A stretch of 64,000 nucleotides of DNA from Empedobacter brevis NBRC 14943 = ATCC 43319 (GTDB lineage: Bacteria > Bacteroidota > Bacteroidia > Flavobacteriales > Weeksellaceae), in NCBI RefSeq assembly GCF_000382425.1, contig NZ_KB908305.1:1-64000 (forward strand), written 5' to 3'. The notes below the pieces were generated by a model that was given only the letters and a program-made list of their open reading frames with translations, made no database searches and was not told where the DNA came from. Below are positions 1-8,034 of this stretch, one piece after another (the stretch's first letter is position 1; each line of letters starts with the position of its first letter). The position numbers and the translations under genes were made by a program.

Positions 1-1413
1 GGGAATGATTACACGTATGATGTCAACGGAAACCTGAAAACAGATTTAAATAAAGGCATCGAAATCGACTACAATCACTTAAATTTACCTACCTTAGTGA
101 AAAAGGGTGCGCAGACAATAGAGTATGCGTACAGTGCAACAGGTGTTAAGTTAAGGAAAATTGTAAAAGCACAGCAAGGTGTAAATGCCGGATTAACCAC
201 TACCACAACCGAGTATTTGGACGGATTTCAGTACAAAGACGGGGTGTTGCAGTTTTTTCCGACAACAGAGGGGTATGTAAATGCCATAACAGCAGGATCA
301 GTGGCGTATAATTACGTTTATAATTTAACCGATCATTTGGGAAATGTGCGCGTAAGTTATGCATGGGATGATGTGAACAGTAAATTAAAAACCGTCAACG
401 AAGACCATTATTATCCGTTTGGTTTACAACACAAAGGTTACAATAAACCGCCAGTAGATATTACGATACGAGAACGTGAACGGGTTGAAATTGGTGTAGG
501 AATTGGAAATACTTCCGGTTCCACGAATTATAAGTATAAGTACAACGGGAAAGAGTTACAGGAGGAGCTTGGCTTAAATATCTATGACTACGGCGCAAGA
601 AATTATGATCCGGCTTTAGGGCGATGGTTCAACATTGATCCGCTGGCGGAGAAGTATGCTTCATTAACTCCATATAATTATACAATAAATAATCCTATAA
701 ATTATATAGATCCTGACGGAAGAGAAGTTCGAATATCATACAATGCAGAAACAGGAGAGTTATCGATTATGGATATGGATAATTATAAAAAAGGATTAAA
801 AACGGTTAATGTCTCTGCTAAAGATTATAACGTAAAAGGGATTAGAGATAAAAAGGGTAAACTTATAGCAAACCAAGTTTTAGTAATAAAAGGAGTATTC
901 AGTGGAGGAATTGCAGATGAAAATGGAAATATCAATCAAGGTGACGAAAATGGAACTAATCATCCTAATACAGGAGGTCTACAAGTTCCTATTCCTAATG
1001 GAGAATATGATATTCTAGATAATAAAGGAGGAAAACATGATGATTGGTACAGATTAGATCCACAAGATAGTTTTCGATATGATGATACTCATCAAAATTC
1101 TAAAAAAAAGGATGGAACTAATAGAAGTAATTTTAGACTACATCTAGGTCTTGAAAGCTGGGGATGTGTCACATTATGTAGCTCAGATAGCTCAAGTGAT
1201 AGAAATTTAGAGTGGAATGTTATTAATCAAATAATGGATACAACTTCAAAAAGTGAGGTTCCCGATAGGCAAGGTAGACAAAGATTTAATCCTTTCTCTA
1301 CAAGAACTAAATATGGTACCATGAGAGTTATAGGAACAAGTATTAATCCTAAGAAATCTAACAATACAAGAATACCAATGATAAGTCCAACAGTACTAGG
1401 TCCTATTAATTAA
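1..1413 (+). CDS. RHS-repeat toxin, C-terminal part, with L,D-transpeptidase-like tip (partial, 5' end outside window)
   Basis: The frame is open from base 1, so this is the 3' part of a longer gene; the GTG at 97 is not a real start. It contains YD-repeat sequence, then the RHS-associated core ([36 protein letters not shown] and YIDPDG motifs, about 529-720), after which the variable tip begins. The tip (about residues 240-470) has the series FRLHLGLESWGCVTL, which resembles the His...S-x-G-C active site of L,D-transpeptidase/DUF2778 (Tlde1-like) peptidoglycan-acting effectors. Cys is the expected nucleophile. The next gene, 8 nt downstream, is exported and is the likely immunity partner, which fits a periplasmic target. 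The RHS call is secure; the enzyme class of the tip is inferred from one motif. Confidence 0.85.
   Translation, partial: GNDYTYDVNGNLKTDLNKGIEIDYNHLNLPTLVKKGAQTIEYAYSATGVKLRKIVKAQQGVNAGLTTTTTEYLDGFQYKDGVLQFFPTTEGYVNAITAGSVAYNYVYNLTDHLGNVRVSYAWDDVNSKLKTVNEDHYYPFGLQHKGYNKPPVDITIRERERVEIGVGIGNTSGSTNYKYKYNGKELQEELGLNIYDYGARNYDPALGRWFNIDPLAEKYASLTPYNYTINNPINYIDPDGREVRISYNAETGELSIMDMDNYKKGLKTVNVSAKDYNVKGIRDKKGKLIANQVLVIKGVFSGGIADENGNINQGDENGTNHPNTGGLQVPIPNGEYDILDNKGGKHDDWYRLDPQDSFRYDDTHQNSKKKDGTNRSNFRLHLGLESWGCVTLCSSDSSSDRNLEWNVINQIMDTTSKSEVPDRQGRQRFNPFSTRTKYGTMRVIGTSINPKKSNNTRIPMISPTVLGPIN
529..720 (+). repeat. RHS core repeat, copy 1
   Basis: This segment encodes [17 protein letters not shown] through YIDPDG of the full-length RHS protein. 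Homologous copies lie at 5014-5205 and 8107-8298, with a shorter remnant at about 3743-3838. These copies are the likely substrate for recombination that swaps or displaces toxin tips. Confidence 0.75.
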
Positions 1414-1421
1414 ATTTTATT

Positions 1422-1862
1422 ATGAAGGTTTTACAAATATTAATTTTTATTATACTTTTTGTCAGTAATTGTTATCCTAAAAAATGTGAAAATTCAACTA
1501 TAAAAATAGATGAAATTGTTTTAGATAAAATGTACAAACATGATATAGAGTATTGTGCATTAGTGAATAATAGTTTAAAAGGAGACAAATTATCTTTTAA
1601 AGAAATTATCTTTTTAGATGTTAATTTTTTAGATGGAGAATCTGCTTATTTACATTCTTATTATATATATGTCATAACCAAAAAACTAGGTGATAATCAT
1701 GTATATTTTTTACTTAAAGACATGAATAAAAATGAATTAAAATCATATTATTCTATACTAAATTCAGGTATACATTATGAAAATGTTAATAAAAGTATTA
1801 AAAGTGAATTCCCTAAACTCTATACAGAATTATGGAAAAATAAAAATCCTATAAATTATTAA
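1422..1862 (+). CDS. Putative exported immunity protein for the L,D-transpeptidase-like tip
   Basis: This 146-residue protein starts 8 nt after the RHS stop. It has a hydrophobic N-terminal signal (MKVLQILIFIILFVSNCYPK) with a Cys at about residue 17 that could be a lipobox Cys, although Asn at -1 is unusual. The mature part is charged and Lys/Asn-rich, and I recognise no family in it. Its position directly behind a toxin tip and its export signal fit an immunity protein that protects the periplasm or cell wall. The function is inferred from position only. Confidence 0.6.
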   Translation: MKVLQILIFIILFVSNCYPKKCENSTIKIDEIVLDKMYKHDIEYCALVNNSLKGDKLSFKEIIFLDVNFLDGESAYLHSYYIYVITKKLGDNHVYFLLKDMNKNELKSYYSILNSGIHYENVNKSIKSEFPKLYTELWKNKNPINY

Positions 1863-1943
1863 GGACAAATCGTCTTATAAATATATTTTATTCTACAATC
1901 TGTTTACTATATAATAATTAATCATTTATATATTCACAATAAA

Positions 1944-1979
1944 GTAAAGAGGAGGACTAAAAAAGAACCCTCTCTTTAC
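1944..1979 (+). terminator. Hairpin after first immunity gene (inter-module element 1)
   Basis: GTAAAGAG pairs with CTCTTTAC across a loop of about 20 nt. It is preceded by TTCACAATAAA and followed by TATAAAAACGTCCTTTTTAG. Both flanks recur in related form at the other module boundaries (near 6668, 8008 and 9131), so this is both a likely terminator and part of a repeated boundary element. Confidence 0.5.
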
Positions 1980-2037
1980 AAATAAAGTTATAAAAACGTC
2001 CTTTTTAGATTACAATTTAAACTAAAAACATATCCTA

Positions 2038-2400
2038 ATGTACATTATAAAAAATAAGTTTATTGCCTTTTTGATGTCTGTTACATTATTTTCTTGTGCA
2101 GCACAAAGTTTTGTTGTATCAGAAAAAACAATATATGGTAGCTATATTAATGCTAAACAAAAAGTAAGTTTAACTGTTAAGTCAAATAAAACTTTTTTGC
2201 TTAAACAAGATTTGTTAAGAGAATTTTGTATGGGGTCTTGGAAGTTAGAAAATGAAATATTGGTCTTATATTGTGAAAAACCAGAATATCCAACTGATTA
2301 TCTCACAAGTTACAATCTCAAGACTGATACAATCTATCGATTTAAGCTTGTAAATAAGGATAAACTAAATTTTGGTAATATAACATTAAAAAAAGAATAG
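2038..2400 (+). CDS. Small lipoprotein, possible orphan immunity protein
   Basis: This 120-residue protein has a signal peptide ending in a good lipobox (VTLFSCAA, Cys about residue 20). The rest contains YGSY...SLTVKSNKTF...GSWKLENEILVLYCE, a pattern common in small Bacteroidota lipoproteins that form short beta-barrel or lipocalin-like folds. It lies between one tip/immunity pair and an orphan metalloprotease tip, and no toxin is directly in front of it. It could be an immunity gene whose toxin has been lost, or a guard against a toxin from another strain. Coding status is good; the role is a guess from context. Confidence 0.6.
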   Translation: MYIIKNKFIAFLMSVTLFSCAAQSFVVSEKTIYGSYINAKQKVSLTVKSNKTFLLKQDLLREFCMGSWKLENEILVLYCEKPEYPTDYLTSYNLKTDTIYRFKLVNKDKLNFGNITLKKE

Positions 2401-3043
2401 AAATAATAATTGTATTGCTTCATCTTGTGTTCAAAGGCTTAAAGATGGAGATGGAAATAAAGTTTATGTTAGTTTTAATTTATCAGCTACAGAGGTAGCA
2501 GATGAGTCAGCAGCACAACAAATGGCAAATAATGATGAGATACAAGTATCTAATCCAGATGGAGCAGACCGTTATTTAAGATTTGGAAATACTGTAACGA
2601 ATGGCCCTGCGGGAAATTCAAAAGATTTAGGAAATGCTGATAGTAAGCATATAAATTTAGACTCAACCTCTGTAAACTCATTTTACAATTCTCCTAATCC
2701 TCAAGCATCTTTACAAACGATATATGCTGCTGTATCTATACATGAAATAGGTCATAACTTAGGAGGAAATCATGGAGACCCTGGAAATATGATGACAGGT
2801 GCTACCAGTTTATACAATCCAGGTGGTGGTATAAATAATATAGAGAAAACGACATATACACTTCCTGGTGTGAATAGTCTTGGAATTCAAGCATTAATGG
2901 GAAGAGTTGTTTCTACAAGCGATGTTATAAATAATAGTAGAGCGGGATATGGACAGACATCATCACGATATTTAAATGATAAGCAAAATAACACTATAAC
3001 AGAAGGATCGGTTGGTCGATTAGTTTTTGCTCCTAACCAATAG
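2390..3043 (+). CDS. Orphan RHS-type toxin tip with metzincin-like zinc protease motif (fragment, no clear start)
   Basis: The frame is open from 2390, right after a stop, and the first ATG is at 2522. About 40 coding-like residues precede that ATG (CVQRLKDGDGNKVYVSFNLS), so the domain is longer than the ATG-started ORF. The key motif HEIGHNLGGNHGDPGNMM (about 2740-2792) is HExxHxxGxxH followed by a Met a few residues later, as in metzincin proteases. There is no RHS core in front and no signal peptide, so this looks like a displaced C-terminal toxin module that must recombine with an RHS gene to be delivered. Its partner is probably the PepSY-like exported gene that follows 15 nt later. Confidence 0.65.
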   Translation, partial: KKNRNNNCIASSCVQRLKDGDGNKVYVSFNLSATEVADESAAQQMANNDEIQVSNPDGADRYLRFGNTVTNGPAGNSKDLGNADSKHINLDSTSVNSFYNSPNPQASLQTIYAAVSIHEIGHNLGGNHGDPGNMMTGATSLYNPGGGINNIEKTTYTLPGVNSLGIQALMGRVVSTSDVINNSRAGYGQTSSRYLNDKQNNTITEGSVGRLVFAPNQ

Positions 3044-3058
3044 AAAACATTAATAATT

Positions 3059-3703
3059 ATGAAATATACATCATTTATAGTACTACTATTCCTATTTTCT
3101 ATATCAAATGCACAAAATAATAGAATTACATCAGGTTTTAAATCCTGTGAAGAGAGTTTTTATATCCAAACTTTATTTCCCATTTTTGGAAAATCATTTG
3201 TAATAGAGCATTTTAAAATGGATTCTGTCAATAGCTATTTTAATTACATTGATTATACAACAAATGAAAGTTATTTGAAAGCCCAAGTAAAAAATTTAGA
3301 TACCATCAAAGCTATTCCTACAGAGTATGTTTTAATATTAAATGTAATACATAATGACCAAAAAATAGGTTTTGTTAAAGTAGGCTGTCACTATCAGGAT
3401 AATTTAATTAGGGCTGATAAATGGAAAGGATTAAAAGACTATCTGAAGCCTCAACTTAAGGTAATAGAGGGAAAAGTAATTAATTTAGAAAAAGCATTGA
3501 AAATATCAAAAAATAGAGGATATGAAATTACTTCATGGGAAATAGATTATGAAACAAAACAAAATTCCAATGACTATAAAATATTTTTTCCTCGTTTAAT
3601 ATGGACTTTAAAGGAACAAAAAAATAACAGAAGAACAAAAGTTCTTCAAATTAATGCAAAGAACGGAAGAGTTATAAAAGAATATCAGAAATTTACATTC
3701 TAG
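3059..3703 (+). CDS. Exported protein with PepSY-like C-terminus, putative immunity to the metzincin tip
   Basis: This 214-residue protein has a clear type I signal peptide (MKYTSFIVLLFLFSISNAQ). The C-terminal half runs LEKALKISKNRGYEI...RLIWTLKEQ...VLQINAKNGRVI. This is the layout of a PepSY domain: a helix, then a strand with W, then a strand ending in a DA-x-G-x-V-like turn. PepSY domains occur in metalloprotease propeptides, where they inhibit the protease. That fits the preceding protease tip, 15 nt upstream. The PepSY call rests on pattern recognition; the immunity role is inferred from the pairing. Confidence 0.6.
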   Translation: MKYTSFIVLLFLFSISNAQNNRITSGFKSCEESFYIQTLFPIFGKSFVIEHFKMDSVNSYFNYIDYTTNESYLKAQVKNLDTIKAIPTEYVLILNVIHNDQKIGFVKVGCHYQDNLIRADKWKGLKDYLKPQLKVIEGKVINLEKALKISKNRGYEITSWEIDYETKQNSNDYKIFFPRLIWTLKEQKNNRRTKVLQINAKNGRVIKEYQKFTF

Positions 3704-3715
3704 AAAACAAGATAG

Positions 3716-4519
3716 TTCAGATTTATACTCCCTCCTATTAGAGGGAGATTTATATCGACCCCTGTCAATGAATTAATGAGACGTCATTCGCCTTATAATT
3801 ATGCATTTAATAACCCTTTACGATTTATAGATCCAGATGGGATGTTTGCTACACCGCCAGGAGATTTTTACGATACAGATGGAAATAAAATTGGTACAGA
3901 CGGAATAGATGATCAGAAAAAATATGTTGTTACCAATAAAGATGATGTAAAATCCATTAAGAAAACAAATAAAAAAGGAGGTACAACTCAGGCATCAGAT
4001 GTTGATTCTGCATCATTATTACCAAGTGATGCATCATTAAAAGAATCCTTAGCAGTATTAGATAGAACGGATGCCAATGGTGGCAAGAAAGAAGAAAGTT
4101 CATTGGTCATGAAAGACGGAACGGTAGTTAAAGGAGAAGCGGGACCGGAAGTTCAATTTGGTGCAGATGAATATGCTTCTGCAAAATTACCCGCCATTCC
4201 TGAAGGAAAGACAATAGCTGATGTTGAAGCCTCAATACATTCTCATCCTACTGCATCTGAAGCCATAGGGGAAAAGACATATAGTTCGAGTGCTTTGGAA
4301 CCATCATCAAATGATCAAAATACATTCAAACAATTTGGAACAAATATAATTGCAGGACGATTAGGGTTAGCGGAAGGAACTATTAAACCAAATCCTATGA
4401 CTGGGCAGAATGAAACCTCCATAAGTTCACCATCAAAAGGTATTGGAATTTATAATGGTAGTAGTACAACTCCCATTCAGTTAAAAGTAAAAGCTGTTCA
4501 AAAAATTTTAGGAAAATAA
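3716..4519 (+). CDS. RHS tip fragment with JAB/JAMM-like toxin domain (no native start)
   Basis: The frame opens at 3716, and RHS homology is recognisable from about 3743 (GRFIS...[21 protein letters not shown]). Only the last ~30 residues of the RHS core remain, so this is a displaced tip. The first ATG is at 3776. The tip has SIHSHPT followed by PSSNDQNTF (about 4240-4325), the HxHP...S-x-x-D pattern of JAB/JAMM metal-dependent peptidases known as toxin domains in polymorphic toxins. The spacing between HSHP and PSSND (about 16 residues) is longer than the usual JAMM spacing. The next gene begins 2 nt later and is exported. Confidence 0.65.
   Translation, partial: FRFILPPIRGRFISTPVNELMRRHSPYNYAFNNPLRFIDPDGMFATPPGDFYDTDGNKIGTDGIDDQKKYVVTNKDDVKSIKKTNKKGGTTQASDVDSASLLPSDASLKESLAVLDRTDANGGKKEESSLVMKDGTVVKGEAGPEVQFGADEYASAKLPAIPEGKTIADVEASIHSHPTASEAIGEKTYSSSALEPSSNDQNTFKQFGTNIIAGRLGLAEGTIKPNPMTGQNETSISSPSKGIGIYNGSSTTPIQLKVKAVQKILGK
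3729..3749 (+). terminator. Short perfect hairpin between modules 2 and 3
   Basis: CTCCCTC and GAGGGAG are separated by a 6-nt loop just after the immunity gene, in AT-rich sequence. It overlaps the start of the open frame of the next RHS remnant. It could terminate transcription of module 2. Confidence 0.4.
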
Positions 4520-4521
4520 CA

Positions 4522-5010
4522 ATGAAGTTCAAATTATTTATATTTATCATTTTTAGCATTTATTGTGCTACTTCTTATGCTCAGGAAAAGGAATCCAATA
4601 TTATAGTATTAGTAGATGGAAATATCGTAAAGTACACATATGGTAAAATCATTTACGAAGAATCTTCTGGAGTAAAAGATACTATAAATGTTACGATAGT
4701 TCCTGGACGTGTAAAAATGAATAGTTCAGATTATGATAAACTCTTATTAAAAAATATAGAAACTATTTATCTAAAATTTTCTTATTCTGAAACCTGTAAC
4801 GGAAATACAGAGTATTATGACTACGAAATAGAAGACTTTAAGTTAAATTGGTTAGACCACGATTACATTGTTCTAAATGTATATAATACTAATAAGAAGG
4901 CGTATAAAAGGATTTACAATCCTTTACCCGGAAAAGAATATACATATGAGTATGAATATCCCGGTAGCGGTATGAGAAGAGCTAAAAAGATTTTGCCAAA
5001 ATGTAAATAA
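4522..5010 (+). CDS. Exported small protein, putative immunity to first JAB-like tip
   Basis: This 162-residue protein starts 2 nt after the toxin stop, so the two are surely cotranscribed. It has a signal peptide (MKFKLFIFIIFSIYCATSYAQ). The mature part is rich in Tyr and acidic residues (YYDYEIEDFKLNWLDHDYI), and I recognise no family. The tight coupling and export signal suggest an envelope-located immunity protein. The stop at 5008-5010 lies directly before the next RHS core remnant at 5011, showing how closely the cassettes are stacked. Confidence 0.6.
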   Translation: MKFKLFIFIIFSIYCATSYAQEKESNIIVLVDGNIVKYTYGKIIYEESSGVKDTINVTIVPGRVKMNSSDYDKLLLKNIETIYLKFSYSETCNGNTEYYDYEIEDFKLNWLDHDYIVLNVYNTNKKAYKRIYNPLPGKEYTYEYEYPGSGMRRAKKILPKCK

Positions 5011-5886
5011 AAATATAGGTATCGTTATAATGGAAAAGAATTACAGGAGGAGTTAAACTTAAATCTTTACGACTACGGCGCTAGAAATTACGATCCGGCG
5101 ATTGGAAGATGGTTCAATATTGATCCGTTAGCCGAGAAGTTCTTTGACTATTCTTCATATAATTACGTTTTAAATAATCCTGTTAGATTTGTTGATAAGG
5201 ATGGAATGGATGTTTACTTAGTTGATGAAAATGGTAAATATATTCTAGCTAAGAGAGAAAATAAAACAGATGTCTTATATGGTTATGATTCTAAAAATCA
5301 AACAATAAAAGATTATAATGAAGATGGAAAAGTAAATTCAAAAGATGGTTTAATCATTCAAACTAAAGGCTTATTATCGCAAATGCTTTTAAAAAGAAAA
5401 AGTCAAAATGACTATGATTATAGTTATAATCAATCAATTGCGGAATATTCAGAGAGTACTGAAAGAGATTTATTAAAAATGTTCAAATTCTCTGCTGATA
5501 TTGCAGAAAATTCTGAGTTCTCTTTAACTTATTTTAGGAATAATGGTAAAGATTGGATTTCATTACAAAGGTTTACTAACCCTACTTTATACAAAAAAAA
5601 CTCTCCTAGTTTTGGTTATATAGGAGTTGATGTTGATAATGCTTCAAAAATATATCACAATCATCCTGCTTCTACAATTTATAAAGAAGATTATACTGAA
5701 ATAAATAGTATGGGAAATTATTCAAGAAATGGAACTGCATATAGAGCAGGAGATTTTAAAAATGCCGACAATAGAGTTCTCAATAACTATGTATATTTTC
5801 CTAAAACTGGTAATTTATATCAAGTTACTAGAAAATCTATCAATTTAATAAAAAGTATTAATAAATCTAAAGATCTAAAACAATGA
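5011..5886 (+). CDS. Displaced RHS core and second JAB-like toxin tip (no native start)
   Basis: The frame is open directly after the previous stop and encodes about 65 residues of RHS core ([15 protein letters not shown] to FVDKDG), then the tip. The first ATG at 5206 lies past the core. The tip contains SKIYHNHPA followed about 25 residues later by RAGDFKNAD, which fits the HxHP plus distal Asp pattern of Toxin-JAB1-like domains. Its stop overlaps the start of the next gene by ATGA, which suggests translational coupling of toxin and immunity. The RHS core is certain; the JAB assignment is moderate because the Ser of S-x-x-D is not seen. Confidence 0.65.
   Translation, partial: KYRYRYNGKELQEELNLNLYDYGARNYDPAIGRWFNIDPLAEKFFDYSSYNYVLNNPVRFVDKDGMDVYLVDENGKYILAKRENKTDVLYGYDSKNQTIKDYNEDGKVNSKDGLIIQTKGLLSQMLLKRKSQNDYDYSYNQSIAEYSESTERDLLKMFKFSADIAENSEFSLTYFRNNGKDWISLQRFTNPTLYKKNSPSFGYIGVDVDNASKIYHNHPASTIYKEDYTEINSMGNYSRNGTAYRAGDFKNADNRVLNNYVYFPKTGNLYQVTRKSINLIKSINKSKDLKQ
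5014..5205 (+). repeat. RHS core repeat, copy 2
   Basis: This is homologous to 529-720 and 8107-8298. It is the part of the RHS core left in front of the second JAB-like tip and provides homology for tip exchange with the full-length RHS gene. Confidence 0.75.
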
Positions 5887-6338
5887 ATAGATTAATTGTT
5901 ATACAATTACTTATGCTAGTATGTCTAAACTGTAAAAAAAAGGATTCTCTGAAAAACAATCTACTTAAAGAGATGAATTTTTATCAAAAAGAAAATAATA
6001 TAAACAATCTTTTAGAGACAGATAAAAAAATGTATGCGAAATCCCATTATCTAATACATTTTGATAAAATTAATAATGATACTGTTATTACATTAACTTT
6101 AGAGCCTATGGGTATTAAAATGGAAAATGATGATAGTATATATGGTATTTATGAAAATAATATAATTATTAGTGATAATAAGAATCTAGGTTCAAAATAT
6201 TATAAAAAAACTAAACATAAATTAAATAATTATACTACTGATAATATTTTTATTTCAGATCTTTTATACCCTGTTTGGATTTATCAAATAAAAAATGATT
6301 CATTGATTATTTTAGATAAAGTCGGAGGAAATAATTGA
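5883..6338 (+). CDS. Putative lipoprotein immunity to second JAB-like tip
   Basis: This 151-residue protein overlaps the toxin stop by 4 nt. The N-terminus ([20 protein letters not shown]) is a signal peptide with a Cys followed by three Lys, the usual look of a Bacteroidota lipoprotein, although Asn at -1 is unusual. The remainder is AT-rich in coding, with many Asn, Asp and Lys, and I recognise no family. The coupled start supports a role as cognate immunity protein. Confidence 0.6.
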   Translation: MNRLIVIQLLMLVCLNCKKKDSLKNNLLKEMNFYQKENNINNLLETDKKMYAKSHYLIHFDKINNDTVITLTLEPMGIKMENDDSIYGIYENNIIISDNKNLGSKYYKKTKHKLNNYTTDNIFISDLLYPVWIYQIKNDSLIILDKVGGNN

Positions 6339-6375
6339 TAGAGGAAGTGATAGTGTGAACGGAATATTTAGAAAA

Positions 6376-6645
6376 TTAGAATCTTCTAATAAGGATAATC
6401 AGATTGAATAAGATAAAAAGAAATATAGCGGGTATCATAAATACCAAAATCGAATAAATAGCCCAAGTATCAATTGCTACTCCTAAATGTTTTAAAAGAT
6501 AAATGATTATTAAGTATAGAAATACCCCTAATAATGAGTAATTATAAGCTTTTACAAATTGCTTAAAATTTTTAGGGTATATACATATAAAGGTTAGAAA
6601 AGTTATCCCAATAGGGATTATTGTGCTAAAAAGATAAAATAACAT
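6376..6645 (-). CDS. Small membrane protein, opposite strand to the toxin array
   Basis: This 89-residue ORF would encode about three hydrophobic helices (near residues 4-22, 36-53 and 62-85) with few charged residues other than Lys at loop ends. It is convergent with the preceding immunity gene and is the only candidate gene on the minus strand in this locus. The plus strand here has no open frame of any length. It could be a membrane immunity protein left from another module. The hydrophobic AT-rich composition can arise by chance, so confidence is modest. Confidence 0.4.
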   Translation of the reverse strand: MLFYLFSTIIPIGITFLTFICIYPKNFKQFVKAYNYSLLGVFLYLIIIYLLKHLGVAIDTWAIYSILVFMIPAIFLFILFNLIILIRRF

Positions 6646-6667
6646 ATTAAATTATATACTTATCCAT

Positions 6668-6730
6668 CAAGATAGGCAAATGTCTACCTTCTGTTATTTT
6701 ATAAAGTTACTATATTTTTATCAAAGAAAT
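6668..6730 (+). repeat. Inter-module element 2 (degenerate hairpin)
   Basis: An AAGATAGG...TCTACCTT inverted repeat is followed by TTATAAAGTTACTATATTTTTA. The layout matches the elements at 1944, 8008 and 9131, but the left arm carries mismatches. Confidence 0.4.
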
Positions 6731-6741
6731 TCTTAAACTTT

Positions 6742-7357
6742 TTATTTGTAAGCATTATTCATCATTTCAATGCATGTTGAAACGATAACAAGGATACGAT
6801 AAAAATGGAAAACAATGAGATTATTAATGCTCCTTTCATCAATAATTTGAGCTATACATAGCAAACTAATTCGAACAAATCGTTGAATTAAGTACTGCTT
6901 ATGTAAAAGCTGAAAATAATTTCCAAAAAAAAAATGGAGATTTTTCTCTAAAATAGCTGCAGGAATAATTTCTGGTATCAATTGGGTATTAAACAATGAT
7001 TCTGATAATTCTAAAAAAGAAACTCTTAAAGAAAATCAAAGGAAAGGTAAAGAAGCGGAAAAAGAAGTAACTGGTGAATTAGAACAAGAATTTCCAGAAG
7101 ATGAAGTACTAACACAGGTAACAGGTAAATTTGAAGATGGATCTAAAACTATTTTTGATAATGTAGTCATTGATTCTAAAACTGGTAAGGCTAAACAAAC
7201 AAATGAAACAAAAAGTGGAAATGCAAAACAAACCACACAACAAAAAAGATATCGTAATGGAGAATCAGTAGAATTAAGAGGTAAAAATGCTGGATCTGCA
7301 AAAGGTCAGAAAATAGATGTTAAAAATACTCCTGATAGAGAAACTAGAAAACCATGA
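6742..7357 (+). pseudogene. Decayed RHS tip; 3' part encodes PD-(D/E)XK-like nuclease domain
   Basis: From 6920 to 7357 one frame is open and ends at TGA 7355-7357, overlapping the next ATG. It encodes KWRFFSKIAAGIISG and then an acidic/basic domain with FDNVVIDSKTGKAKQTNETKSG and a following Gln-rich stretch. That is D...E-x-K spacing as in restriction-endonuclease-like toxin tips. The coding strand has no ATG start upstream. Upstream sequence (6742-6919) shows coding-like fragments in different frames with several stops, and there is a run of ten A at about 6925-6934 where a frame change would join upstream residues (VELSTAYVKAENNFQ). So the module is broken or is a displaced tip without a start. 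Confidence 0.55.
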
Positions 7358-7998
7358 ATATAAAAAATGTATTTACTTCTATAGCTAATGGAATAGCCCC
7401 TTTTCTTATAGAATATAATTTTATTTGTAATAAAAATAAACAAGAATTTAAACGTTCTAATAATGATGTTGCTCAAATTATTAGATTTTTTTTCCATAAA
7501 AAATCTGATAAAATTTATTTAAAACTTGAAATAATTATCAAACTTTCAGAGATTGAAAATGTATATAAATCTATTACTAATATTGAAGGAAGACCATATT
7601 TAACTTTAGGTAATGATTTTTTAATTTTAAAAAATAAAGCAGATGATTTTTGTTACAAAAAGAAACCTACTAATTATTGGTTAATAGAAAATGATAATGA
7701 TATAGAAAACATAGTAAATAATTTTGAATCACATTTAATTGAAATTATTTTACCATATTTTAATGATAATTCTAGTATAGAACGAGTAGATTACTTACTT
7801 AATAGTTATCCTTTAAAAATGTCAATACATAATTATTTATATCCGTTGAGAGCGAATATTGGTATAATCGCTGCAAAACTTAACAATAATCCAAACTATG
7901 ATGAATTAGTTGATATATATATGAAAGAACTAGAAAATGCTGAAGAAAACTACAAAAATGAATTTCTAAAAATAATAAAATATTCATTTACAAAATGA
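7354..7998 (+). CDS. DUF4304-like cytoplasmic protein, putative immunity to the nuclease tip
   Basis: This 214-residue protein overlaps the nuclease stop by ATGA. It has no signal peptide. The N-terminal part (APFLIEYNFICNKNKQEFKRSNNDVAQIIRFFFHKK) has the pattern of DUF4304: a poorly conserved helix, G/N-F-x-K, an F-x-R-x...Q-x-I strand. DUF4304 proteins are found in toxin-immunity loci. A cytoplasmic immunity protein fits a DNA- or RNA-cleaving toxin, in contrast to the exported partners of the protease-like tips in this locus. The family call is by pattern only. Confidence 0.6.
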   Translation: MNIKNVFTSIANGIAPFLIEYNFICNKNKQEFKRSNNDVAQIIRFFFHKKSDKIYLKLEIIIKLSEIENVYKSITNIEGRPYLTLGNDFLILKNKADDFCYKKKPTNYWLIENDNDIENIVNNFESHLIEIILPYFNDNSSIERVDYLLNSYPLKMSIHNYLYPLRANIGIIAAKLNNNPNYDELVDIYMKELENAEENYKNEFLKIIKYSFTK

Positions 7999-8007
7999 TA
8001 GTAAAAC

Positions 8008-8029
8008 CCAAGGTAGATTTCTACCTTGG
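8008..8029 (+). terminator. Near-perfect palindrome after DUF4304 gene (inter-module element 3)
   Basis: CCAAGGTAGA and TCTACCTTGG are separated by only TT. This is followed by ATTAAAACTATAACGACGTT and CTTTTTAG, matching the flank of element 1. It may act as a terminator and as a boundary of the cassette. Confidence 0.5.
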
Positions 8030-8034
8030 ATTAA

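Noticed and set aside
97-99. GTG as start of the first RHS gene
   Set aside because: The frame is open to base 1 with RHS-like residues before it, so the start is outside the window.
7036-7236. Minus-strand ORF over the nuclease fragment
   Set aside because: It is antisense to the nuclease tip frame, which has D...E-x-K and a coupled downstream gene.
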